Origin: Salvia splendens
Taxonomy: Eukaryota; Streptophyta; Magnoliopsida; Lamiales; Lamiaceae
Reading direction: 5' to 3'
Assembly (NCBI RefSeq): GCF_004379255.2
Contig: NC_056037.1
Location: forward strand, 29,671,012 to 29,735,011
DNA: 64,000 nucleotides
Positions 22,779 through 33,302 of this stretch are shown one piece after another. A program made the position numbers and the translations under genes. Within the stretch, counting starts at the first letter, position 1. Each line of letters opens with the position of its first letter. The notes under the pieces were generated by a model. That model did no database searches. It saw nothing but the letters and a program-made list of their open reading frames with translations, and was not told the origin of the DNA.

Positions 22779-23415
22779 GAGTAATGCCACAAAATGGTCC
22801 TAAACATATACCCATTTTATAATTTTGATCCTAAACATTTCAACTCGGATCACAATTGGTCCTACACTAACAGTTCTGTCAATTTTTAAACGCTCAACGG
22901 TTTTAACCCGATTTTGACTGATTAAAACTGTTAATTATGAGACTGTTGTTGTTCGAGACTTGGCGTGGTCGCTGCTGCTGCCGCCTTCTCCTTCTTGGCT
23001 GCCAGCCGTCCACCGCCATTGCTGTTGCTCGGGTGTCCCGTTACAACCTCTGCTCTCTTCTCCGCTGATTCAGCGTCGTCAGCTCCACGAGCAGCCACTG
23101 CTCCTTCCGTCTGGAAGTCGCCGTCCGATTCGCCGGCGATCGAAGTGAGGGGGAGGGAGATTCGTCCGATTTCATTTTGTTTTAAATTAGAATAATAATT
23201 AATGATATAATTAGTGAGTTAAAAATCATAATTAACAGTTTTAATAGGTCAAAATCGTGTTAAAACCGTTGACTGTTTAAAAATTGACGGAACTGTTAGT
23301 GTAGGATTAATTGGGATCCGATTTGAAATGTTCAGGATACAAAAATTCAAAAGATAAAGATAAGACCAAAACCGTAAAATGTACATATGTTCAAGATCAG
23401 TTTTGACCTTTACTC
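22779..23415. mobile_element. MULE-like element with long TIRs and a GC-rich insert
   Basis: About 165 bp at the left (22779-22942) is mirrored by the right end (about 23208-23415): cctacactaacagtt and cggttttaac on the left reappear reversed as aactgttagtgtagg and gttaaaaccg on the right. The flanks share tttcat (22770-22775 and 23416-23421), probably part of an eroded 9-bp target duplication. The centre (22945-23190) is markedly GC-rich, with an open frame of Ala/Ser/Pro-rich type (22965-23195 +), unlike the AT-rich arms. That is the layout of a Pack-MULE carrying a captured gene fragment. The source gene was not identified. Confidence 0.7.
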
Positions 23416-23814
23416 TTTCATGGGGATTATTAAAATTTAAAGGAATCCATCAACATTCCAAATACTAACATAATTCATTATAAGCACCAGCACCCAACCA
23501 AAACATACTCCTATTGTTAGTTTCCCAGTTGGCTATGTTTTATAACAAGGTCATCAAACTAAGACTTGCATATAATACATACAACGTTCTAACTTGTAAT
23601 TAAGAGCTATAAAAAAATTACAAGGTAATGTTAATAAGTTCATTTGATAATTTCGAGTCAAATGTAACTACTACTTCTTAGAGAGGTGAAAATCATATTA
23701 CTACTTCTGATTTGAAGTAATTGATCCCATAAAAATCTCTTCTTAAATACTCATACATCGCAATCACATCCAAGTATACATATTAGGATTATATTAATTG
23801 ATGAAATCGGTTTA

Positions 23815-24728
23815 TTATTGGATGGATGTTGTTGATCCTCTAGCAAAAAGCTTAGCAATCTGTAGCTGAGTACTAGCAATGATCTCAGTCCGTTTAACCT
23901 CCAATTCCCCTCTCTTTGCCTCTGCTTCCGCCCTCATCCTCTCTATCTCCCTCATCGTCTCCATCCTCGACTCCTCCGCCCGCACCACCACCTCCGCCAC
24001 CCACCGTATACTCTCCCCTATCTCCCAGCTCTCCTCCCTCTCCCGCTTCCTCCATTTCTCCTTCCTCTTCAATTTCCCCTCACCAATCGCCGCTGTGCTC
24101 CTGTCTCTCTCATCTATCGCCTTCTTCTCCGATTCCTCATTGTTGCCTCCCTCTCCCAATCCTTCCTCCTCCTACATCATCAATCCTTCCAATTAACCAT
24201 CCAATTTAATTTCCACAACCGATTTTGACTTTGATTGATACATACCTTACCCACCCGATCCCGATCCCGATCGCCGCCGTTTGAATTTTGAGCAGATGGA
24301 AATTCAGCAGCAGGAGGAGCAGGATCGGCAGCAGCTCCGTTATTTCCGCGGAGGAGGAGATCGAGGCGAGAATAGAGCGGCCACGACGAGGCGTCAGCCG
24401 CCGCGGCGGACTCCGATCGGTACCGCTTCTTCATGGACTCGATCTTATTCTTACACTGCGTGAGCGTCTTCGCCGATTTTGAGGCGCCGGCGCGAGCTGA
24501 GACGTGCCTGGCCACGTCCTCCCAGTCCTGGCCCTTGAGCTTGGCCCGGTTCCGGAGCGTCCACTTGGCCTCGTACGCCTCGAGCAGGCTCGACACCGCG
24601 CCTTCGCTCCACTCGTCTCTCTTCAGCCGATCGCTAACATTTCGCGGTGAGGAAGCGTTAGGGTTTTGATTAGGCGAGAGGAGAGATGGTGGTGGGTTTT
24701 GATTAGGTGTTTGGTGATCCCTCTCCAT
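23815..24728 (-). CDS. Trihelix transcription factor, SIP1/ASIL type
   Basis: DNA-binding nuclear protein of the plant trihelix (GT) family. Exon 1 is 24728-24246 (161 codons) and exon 2 is 24171-23815; the 74-bp intron runs gtatgt..gtag, giving 279 residues. The trihelix domain occupies residues about 37-104 (DEWSEGAVSSLLEAYEAKW, then WEDVARHVS, then CKNKIESMKKRYR), with the three spaced Trp/aromatic positions of the fold. Exon 2 encodes a Lys/Arg/Glu-rich segment and a C-terminal coiled coil (MREIERMRAEAEAKRGELEV...) used for dimerisation in the SIP1 clade. The N-terminus is Pro/Asn-rich. No defect seen. Members of this clade include repressors of seed maturation genes and ethylene-linked regulators; the role of this one is not deduced. 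An Arabidopsis relative is At3g54390 (from memory). Confidence 0.88.
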
Positions 24729-25854
24729 TTCCCCTTCTCATAATTAGATTGGTTAGTAATTTGCTACTACTAACATTTTGTGGCTAATTTAGAGAGGGAA
24801 AAAGAAGAGAGATAGAGGATAGGAAGGAAGCCACTAGCATTTCATAGAAAACAAATAGGTGAAAAAATGAATTTGATAAAGCAAGCAATAAAGTAGTGAA
24901 TGACTAGTTATTTGTCTTTTTATTAGTCTAGCTAATTATAGGTCATTGGCTTGTATTATTCCTTTGGTGGAGAAAATATTGGATGATGCGCATAACAAAT
25001 GATGATAGTTTGATACATAGATTTACTTTACAATAGTTATACGAATATACTCCACTATGTGGCTTAATGTGCCTTTAAGAATCCCAAATTGCAATCAAAG
25101 AAAATAGACTTGTTCACGGTCAACAAGTATTAGATTCCCTTGCAACAAAGAGAAGATTGGATCATGTAAATTCAAAGGATGACTAGATGAAAATTAACAC
25201 AAAAAGTTGGAAGGGTTAGATATGATTCTCTCACACTGAAAAAGAGGTGTGAGGAGTGGTGGTGGTGGTAGACAATGGGAGATGAAGATTAGATTAATTA
25301 GGTGAGGTAATGATAGTAATCCAACTTTAGGTTCCACTCGTTTTATAGTGTTGATATGAAGCCAACCATGACATCCACCCACCCATCAACGGCGGTGGTG
25401 CTGGTTCACGTGGGGTTGTCATCACCACCTCCATCACCACCTCCACCATTAATATCCTTTTTCCCACCATTACCTTTAATCAATCTGATCGGATATTTTT
25501 TTTTCCAATGAAATGTTACTTTTCCAATTACAAATTCCTCTCTATGAATATATTGGCAAACATGAGAAGTGGCATGTCCCAATTGTGTCGTATGAATATA
25601 TTTTTATTGCTATTGTACAAGCCTAGGAATGAATTAGTATTCATTCAACTATGGAAGCTCACACTACGTAATTAAGACGTAAAGAACATATCCAATTATT
25701 AGTTTGTACAAAAAAATAGACTTCCCATTCTTTTAGACGTTCCTCGAGTTTTATCTTCTTCAATTAATGGACGCATGCACTAATTCCACCAAATACTTTA
25801 TTCCATCTTCAATATAAGTTAAAAAATGGAAAAAAACTGAAATAATTTATACTA
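24729..25854. other. Intergenic, presumably the trihelix promoter region
   Basis: No gene. Short microsatellite-like tracts lie at 25255-25270 (ggtggt) and 25425-25450 (caccacctcc). Nothing else supportable. Confidence 0.5.
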
Positions 25855-26066
25855 CTCCCTCCGTCCCACGATAAGAGTCATATTTCACTTTAACTATAGA
25901 TAGTAAGTATGTTCGCATTCCACCAACTTATTTCACTCACATTTTATTATAAAATTAATATATTTAAATGAGACCATATTCCACTACTTATTCAACTCAC
26001 TTTTCTTTACATTTCTTAAAACATGTGCCCAAATTAAATAAGACTCATCTTGTGGGACGAATGAAG
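25855..26066. mobile_element. Stowaway-like MITE
   Basis: Begins ctccctccgtcccacgataag and ends cttgtgggacgaatgaag, inverted relatives, with TA at 25853-25854 and 26067-26068. 212 bp, no ORF. Confidence 0.78.
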
Positions 26067-26360
26067 TATATTTTAAGCAATGAATAATGAGCATCAGATA
26101 AGACATTAATTACAACATGAGTTACTATCTCATTGATAGTATCTGTCTGAGATCTCCTACCTTTGTAAAGACACTTGTCCCATAAGACCCCAAACATGCT
26201 CTTTTTGCACAAAAACAAGAGGCTGCTCGAAAAGATACCAAAAAATCATTCGGATTTTCACCAGTTAGTTTCATAATCGTTAAAGGCTGGGGCCGAAGCT
26301 GATTTCAAGATGCGCTTGCTACATCAAGTATGTTTGCATTAATGCACAACTTGACCATTG

Positions 26361-26518
26361 AAGATAAATGACCAAAATGTCCAGAGCCTTTGTCCTAGCG
26401 GTAATGAGCTTAGACATTATTGTAAGAGGTGCCGAGTTCGAGCCCTCTTGACATCAATTGTAATTTCCTCCTTCTTAATATAGGAGTTTCTTTAAAAAAA
26501 AGATAAATGACCAAAATG
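26361..26518 (+). mobile_element. tRNA-derived SINE with 19-bp target duplication
   Basis: The direct repeat aagataaatgaccaaaatg lies at 26361-26379 and, identical, at 26500-26518. Between them is a ~120-bp body with box A-like cctagcggtaatgagc, box B-like gagttcgagccctc, and an A-rich tail (tttaaaaaaa). The long exact target duplication and A tail are those of LINE-mobilised retroposons, so the insertion is likely recent. Confidence 0.88.
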
Positions 26519-26634
26519 ATTACTTGGTTAGAAGAAGATACCCCAACTCGTCAAGCTCCACAAATACAACCAACTCCACACGCCAATGTGCACCGCCACC
26601 ATTCCACGAATACATACGCCGTTAGGAGTGGTCT

Positions 26635-26834
26635 CTCGATTTCATTAACCCGCCTTTGACATCCGTCATTGTAATATTCGTGACGGACGGATCCGTCACT
26701 AATATATTTTATTGACAAGATTTTTAATGACGGAACCGCCAATATTCACTATGTCACCAAATCTGGGAAGTGCCTTAATTTCACTAATTAGTGACGGAAT
26801 TATCCGTCACCTAATTGCAAGTTTTTTTGTAGTG
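26635..26834. mobile_element. Terminal fragment of a CACTA (En/Spm) element
   Basis: Ends ttttttgtagtg at 26834, the reverse of the CACTAC terminus of this superfamily. Repeated subterminal motifs of the type gtgacgga/tccgtcac are spread over 26645-26815. No matching left terminus was found, so it is a truncated end. Confidence 0.6.
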
Positions 26835-26971
26835 TTAACTACAACATAACAACTAGTGATTTGAGTTTAGATTATGTATTTTATCGTTTCCAATAAAATA
26901 CAATTTTAGGATTTTAATTATGTATTTTCTTATTTCCATATTTGGGTGATGGCACGAGATTTTAGGATATA

Positions 26972-27211
26972 CTCCCTCCGTCCTATTACATGTGACATAT
27001 TTATTTTGAGCACAAGGTTTTTGGTAGTTGTGTTTAGTGGTTAAATGAAGAGAGAATAAAGTATGAGAGAGAAAAAAATAGAGAGGAAAGTATGGGAGAG
27101 GATAAAGTAAAGAATGATAGAGTGTTGTTTTGTTGTCATAAAAGAAATGTGTTACTTATAGTAGGACAACCAAAAAAGGAATACGTTTCACTTATAATGA
27201 GATAAATGGAG
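26972..27211. mobile_element. Stowaway-like MITE, eroded right end
   Basis: Begins ctccctccgtcctattacat after TA at 26970-26971. The right end is a degenerate inverted copy (cttataatgagataaatggag) without a clear TA. Confidence 0.6.
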
Positions 27212-27359
27212 TTTGTTTTGTGGGTTAAAAGAGCATAGAGACAGTATATTTTTATATATTACTGAAACAGAGTAGATCATTTACATAGTTCATCTGATAA
27301 AATAAAGTTGTTTTTAGTAGGTGTTTATCTAGAAACATCTCGGTCTAGTGCACATAGAT

Positions 27360-27732
27360 TGTAAGATGGAATCCACGAGCTCAACAGAATTGCAAGAGAG
27401 ATATATGAGCACAGCTGCAAGTATCAAGAAAGAGTCGTTGCTGATCATAGCCTATGGAAGCTCTTTACTTTTTCTAGTTTAGTTTGTTGTAACTTCTAGT
27501 GTAGCTCAATAGTTTGTTGAGAGCAGTTGTGGTATATTCACTCAGCTACATATATACTACTTCTTCATGAAGTTAGTAACAGATTCGAGTGTATCAAGTT
27601 CCAAAATTTGAATAAGAGTTTTTCATTGTTTTCTCAAGTTTGAGTGTTGCTCCATACATTTCACAATTCAAGTTCCTCGTCCATTCATGCAATCTTAGTT
27701 TGTTCTTGCTGATATCTCTTGATTCTATAACA
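27360..27732 (+). repeat. 5' LTR
   Basis: 373 bp, pairing with 31853-32226. It should carry the promoter; no strong TATA box stands out except the tatatata-like run near 27548. Confidence 0.94.
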
Positions 27733-27734
27733 AG

Positions 27735-27751
27735 TGGCGCCGTCTGTGGGA
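27735..27751 (+). promoter_or_regulatory. Primer-binding site
   Basis: tggcgccgtctgtggg starts two bases after the 5' LTR. It begins TGG, the complement of the tRNA CCA end, and its first nine bases fit the 3' end of plant tRNA-Asp as I remember it. This is the normal situation, in contrast to the copia element at 4.9-11.9 kb. Confidence 0.75.
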
Positions 27752-27836
27752 AAAGAAGAACAAAGCTTGGGCGATTGCAATTGTTTTCTGGTTGTTCTGA
27801 GGTTATTTCTGCTGCTGCACATCATCTGCTTGAAGA

Positions 27837-30800
27837 ATGGCTACATCAAGACTAGAGGCTGAAAAATTCACTGGTTCCAACGACTTTGGACTTTGGCGAA
27901 TGAAGATTCGTGCAATGCTGATCCAGCAGGGGTTGTCTGCTGCTCTTGAAAAGAAAAAGGAAGGTGAAGAAGGGGAGACCGAATTGGATGAGAAGGCTGC
28001 AGCTAAGTTGGTAGAAATTCAAGCAAAGGCTCACAGTGTTGTGATTCTGTGTTTAGGCGATAAAGTCCTTCGAGAAGTGGCTAAAGAGACCACTGCAGCA
28101 GGCGTTATAGCCAAGTTGGAGAGTCTTTATTTGACTCGATCTCTGGCTAATAGGTTGTGCATGAAGCAGAGGTTATACGCCTATAGATTCCAGGAAGATA
28201 AAGGCATTTGTGAACAGATGGAGGAGTTTTCAAAGATGATTGATGATCTTGAAAACATAGATGTTACTATAGGAGATGAAGACCAAGCCATCTTGCTGCT
28301 CAACGCTTTACCAAAGAGTTTTGATCATCTTCGTGATGCTATGGTGTATGGGAGGGAGAAAACCATCACCTTATCTGAAGTAAAGGCCGCATTGAGAGCA
28401 AAGGAATTGCAGAAAGGTGCTTCAAGATCTCAAGAAAGTGCAACCGAAAGCTTACACATCAAGAAGTTCAAGAAGACTAATCCCAAGAAGAAATTTGAGA
28501 TTGCTAAGGTCTCGAGCTCTGAAGTAAAGGAGACAAGATCATGTCACTGGTGTAAGAAACCAGGACACCTAAAAAAGGATTGCTTTGCTTGGAAAAAGAA
28601 GCAGGCATCTGAGGGAAAAAAACAGAACAATGCAGATTGTGTTGAAGGAGTAGAGCTTCCAGAAATCATGAATGTAATGGATGGTGGAGTAAGTGGATCT
28701 TGGATAATGGATTCGGGGTGTAGCTTTCATATGTGCCCACATGAACATTGGTTCTAAGATTTGAGTCCTGCTACTGGAACTGTTCTCTTAGGGAACAACC
28801 AAATCTGCAATGTTAGAGGAATTGGAAGTATAAAATTCAAGATGATGGATGGATCTGTGAAATTGCTCAGTGATGTGAGGTATATCCCTGGTATATCCCT
28901 GAGATCAAAAGGAATCTCATATCACTAGGCTTGCTGGAAGTAAAGGGATTTTCATTCTCCTCTATTGAAGGTAAGATGATGATCAAGAAAGGAGATCAGA
29001 TAGTTATGACTGCAGAAAGGAGAAACAACCTGTACTATCTGCTTGGAGAGGTTGTGATTGGTGACTCAAATTCTGTGGCAGCTGAAACTTTGAAGCTATG
29101 GCATCCACGGTTGGGACATCCTGCTGAAGGAAGCCTCAAAGAACTAGCCAAGAAAGGTCTTATTTCTGGAGACACATCAAGCAACCTTGGTTCCTGTGAG
29201 CAGTGCATCTTGAGCAAAGCAAAGAAGATGCCATTCACATCTGGTATGCATTCCTCTACATCTCCTTTAGAGTATATTCATGCTGACTTGTGGGGGCCAG
29301 CTCCAGTAACTACTCTTGGTGGAGGGAAATACTATCTAGCAATTATTGATGATTATTCAAGGAAGCTATGGGTTCATATCCTAAAAGAAAAGTCAGATAC
29401 ATTCTCTAAGTTCAAGAATTGGTGCTTGGAGGTAGAGCTTGAGAAAGGCAGCAAGGTGAAGTGTCTGAGAACAGACAATGGCATGGAGTTTCTTTCTAGA
29501 GAATTTGATGAGTTTTGTAAGGAGAAAGGAATCAAGCGCCATATGACAGTGCCCTCAAATCCCCAACAAAATGGGGTTGTTGAAAGGATGAACCGAACAA
29601 TCTTGGAAATAGTTAGGTGTCTCCTCTTTGCATCTGGTTTGAGCAGTAAATTATGGGGGGGAAGTAGTCTGTACTGCTGCATATCTCATCAACAAGTGTC
29701 CCTCTACTAGTCTAAAGTCAGAAACACTAGATTATAGATGGTATGGGACTCATGGTGACTATTCAAAGTTCAGGGTATTCGGCTGTGCAGCATATGCTCA
29801 TGACAGAAAGAGCAAGCTCGAGCCTCGGGCAATCAAGTGTATCAGAAGGGAGTGAAAGGTTACAGGCTATGGTGTGTTGAGCCTGGTAATCAAAAGGTTG
29901 TGTTGAGTAGGGATGTGGTTTTCATCGAAGATCAGATGCCTTACTTGAGCAAGGAAAAACAGAAAGATCAGATTCCCTATGATATGTTTGAGGTGGAGCT
30001 GGGGAAGCTAAGTCTGAATCCATCTGGAGATGCTAGTGATTCAGAGAGTGATGAGCAACAAGGAGATTCCATTTCTGCTCAAGGTGGAGCAGATCCACAT
30101 TCTGCTGACAACAGCCTAAGAAATTACCAACTTGCAAGGATAGAGTGAGAAGAGAAAATGTAAGGAAACCAGTTTGATATGCTGAAGCAGATGTGGTATA
30201 CTATGCATTATGTGCTGCTGAAATTCTGGAATATGTTGATCCTCTGTCCTACAAAGAAGCAATGATGAGCAAGGACAAAGAAAGATGGATAGAGGCTATG
30301 GATGAGGAGATGGACTCCTTACTCAAGAATCATACTTGGGTTCTTGTGGATAAAAACAGCTAGAAGCAAGAATCTAAGGATAGGAAGCTCATAAGCTGTA
30401 AGTGGATCTTCAAGAAAAAAGTCGAAACAACAGATAAAGGCAGGATCAAATTTAAGGCTCGGTTGGTAGCTAGAGGCTTTACACAGGAAGAAGGTATTGA
30501 TTTCATTGAAGTCTTTGCTCCATTTGTAAAGCACACTTCGATAAGGATTCTACTTGCTGTTACAAACTATAGAAACTGGGAATTGCAGCAGCTTGATGTC
30601 AAGACTGCATTCCTTAATGGGGATCTTGAGGAGACTAGCTTTATGAGCCAGCCTGAGGGATTTATAAAGGAAGGAGAGGAGAACAGAGTCTGCTTGTTGA
30701 AAAAGAGTCTATATGGCTTAAAACAAAGCTCAAGGTAGTGGAACAAGAAGTTCAATGAGCAGATGGTCATTCATGGTTTTCTCAGATCTGAGTATGATGA

Positions 30801-31857
30801 TTGCATATACATTAAGAAGAGTGGAAATACTCCAGTAGCATACCTCTTGCTCTACGTAGATGATATGCTACTAGATGGTCTATCTTTGGATGAAATACAA
30901 AGAATCAAAGCTGATTTGCAGAAAAGTTTTGAAATGAAAGACTTGGGTGAAGCTAGAAGGATTCTGGGGATGAATATCTTGAGAGATAGGAGCAAGAAGC
31001 TACTGTGGCTATCTCAGCCAGATTATATTGATAAAGTCTTGAAGAAGTTTAATATGGAAAATGCTAAGGCAGCCTCTACTCCTCTGTCACAAAGTTTCAA
31101 ACTGTCAAAGGAGCAGTCTCCAAGAACTGAGCAAGAAGCTTTGGAGATGAAGTCAATCCCTTATTCGAATATTGTTGGGAGCATAATGTATACCATGATT
31201 TGTACGAGGCCAGACCTTGCACATGCTATCTCAGTCACTAGTAGATACATGGCTGAACCGGGAAAGGAGCACTGGAATGCGCTCAAGTGGACTCTGAGGT
31301 ATTTGAAGAGCTCCAGAAGGTGTGGGATCTTGTTTAAAGGAAGTCATAAGGAGGGTGAGGAGGCTGTTCAAGGGTATTGTGATTCTGACTACGCAACCAA
31401 TCTGGACAATAGAAAGTCTCCGTCTGGATACTTGTTTACCCTGTATGCTGCTGTCATAAGTTGGAAGTCCAGCCTACAAAGCGTTGTTGCGTTATCAACA
31501 ACAGAAGCTGAATATATTGCACTCACATCAGCCGTGCAAGAAAGCTTTTGGATCCAAGGTGTGATCTCTGATTTTGGGATCAGTCAGAGAACTATGGTTA
31601 TATTCTGTGATAGTAGTTCTGCTATATGTTTGGCTCGACATCAGTTCTTCCATGAGCGGAGCAAGCATATAGATATCCGTCTACATTTCATCAGGGATGA
31701 GGTTGAAAAGGGAAGAGTGAAGGTTGTGGAGATAAGCACTTTGGACAATCCGACAGATATGTTAACTAAATGTATTGGCAAAGACAAGTTTGAATATTGC
31801 AAGGATCTTATCAGTTTGAGCAGTGAAGGAGTTGTGGCTTTAGGTGGAGAATTGTAA
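27837..31857 (+). pseudogene. copia gag-pol polyprotein, broken
   Basis: The start ATG at 27837 opens gag (SRLEAEKFTG), followed by the zinc knuckle CHWCKKPGHLKKDC, protease DSGCSFHM, GAG_pre-integrase, integrase core (LRTDNGMEF, NGVVERMNR), reverse transcriptase (DVKTAFLNGDLEE, YVDDM) and RNase H, ending at the TAA near 31857. Lesions seen: TAA at 28755 after the protease; an 11-base tandem duplication (ggtatatccct, about 28878-28899) shifting frame; an extra G in a G run near 29656; stops at 30175, 30361 and 30736. The reverse transcriptase/RNase H end (30763-31857) is open for 364 codons. Confidence 0.94.
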
Positions 31858-32226
31858 GATGGAATCCACGAGCTCAACAGAATTGCAAGAGAGAATATAT
31901 GAGCACAGCTGCAAGTATCAAGAAAGAGCCGTTGCTGATCATAGCCGTTGGAAGCTCTTTACTTTTTCTAGTTTAGTTTGTTGTAACTTCTAGTGTAGCT
32001 CAATAGTTTGTTGAGAGCAGTTGTGGTATATTCACTCAGCTACATATATACTACTTCTTCATGAAGTTTGTAACAGATTCGAGTGTATCAAGTTCCAAAA
32101 TTTGAATAAGAGTTTTTCATTGTTTTCTCAAGTTTGAGTGTTGCTCCATACATTTCACAATTCAAGTTCCTCGTTCATTCATGCAATCTTAGTTTGTTCT
32201 TGCTGATATCTCTTGATTCTATAACA
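31853..32226 (+). repeat. 3' LTR
   Basis: 374 bp, nearly identical to the 5' LTR, followed directly by the target duplication tagat. A modest purine stretch (aggtggagaat) precedes it and would serve as polypurine tract. Confidence 0.94.
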
Positions 32227-32231
32227 TAGAT

Positions 32232-32883
32232 GCCTAATAATTAGTTGCTTTTTAACTAATTAAAAATAATTAGATTCATCGGGTAAGAAAATTGAAGGTA
32301 ATACAAGTACTCCTAAAGCAGTAAATTTGAAAGTTAAGAAAAATGAAAACCAAAAAAGTATGTATGGAACCACTTAGCTTATTCATTTTGGCATACCTCC
32401 ATCGTAAAAACAAATACTGAAAAGAAAAATAAAAGAACTACTTAGGCACTTAGCTTATTGAGTGCAAAAGTGTCATCAATTCATGGCTACGTAGTTAGGC
32501 TTTCCGTGCTCTTTGTTCTTCCACAGATTAAAAACCAGTGTAACACTGATTATTGTCGCCCAATAAAATATAATCTTCATAAATGATTAATCCAAAAAAT
32601 AAACAATGTTCATTTTCTGGTTATAGATCGAGGTGTGAATGATATTGTACTATAAAGTAGAGAAAGGAGGACTATTTACTATCTAGAGATAGAAAAAATA
32701 AATGATGATCTCCTCATCATTTTTCCATTTATGAACCAAATAGTCGTACGTAGGAGTAATTTTATAAAATCTGATTTCGAATTTAAAAATATTAAATGTG
32801 CTTTTTTATTATGCTCATGCACAATGTTAACTGGCAAAAGAGGGACCACCGGGTGGTGTGCTTTTATTACACTACGAAAATTG
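32232..32883. other. Intergenic, no gene
   Basis: AT-rich spacer between the copia element and the Harbinger element; no feature supported. Confidence 0.55.
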
Positions 32884-33302
32884 TAAGGCCACCCGGGTGG
32901 CCCGTGTTTCGTTCCGCAGTGACGGAACCGGGGCGGGACGCGTTGCAGCGTCTCATCCCGTCACCAGCCCGTCACGCAACCCGTCCCGCCGCAACGAAAC
33001 GCGGGACGGCTCGCCACGCGCCGAGGCGACGTGGCGCGCTCCCAGGCCATGCGTGACGCCCACTCGTCGTCCCGCGAGTGGGCATCGTCACGCTGACCCA
33101 ATAATTCATTTTTTTAAAATCGGATTAAATAAAAAAAATAAAAATAAAAAAAATATTAAACGGTAATATTACCGTTAATAGAGCCGTTTTTTTACTCTAT
33201 AAATACTCTTATTTCATCCTCATTTCACACACAACTACACATCTATTCTTCCCAATTCATCTCCATTTCATCTCCAATTTTCATCTAACATCTCATCACA
33301 AA

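Larger units (their letters stand above)
27360..32226 (+). mobile_element. Full-length Ty1/copia LTR retrotransposon (second family)
   Basis: LTRs at 27360-27732 and 31853-32226 begin TGTAAGATGG and end CTATAACA and differ by about five substitutions and one indel. The 5-bp target duplication tagat (27355-27359, 32227-32231) is perfect. Domains run in copia order on the plus strand. The LTR similarity indicates a young insertion, but the reading frame is broken in many places, so it was probably copied in trans from a partner or decayed quickly. The remnant at 2969-4168 belongs to the same family. Confidence 0.96.

Noticed and set aside
22965..23195. Short Ala/Ser/Pro-rich ORF as a real gene
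   Set aside because: Lies between MULE arms and is incomplete; better read as a captured fragment.
23879..24209. Pro/Ser-rich ORF on the plus strand
   Set aside because: Antisense to exon 2 of the trihelix gene.
32868..32886. CACTA-like cactacgaaaattg just before the Harbinger element
   Set aside because: A single short match without subterminal repeats or a partner end.
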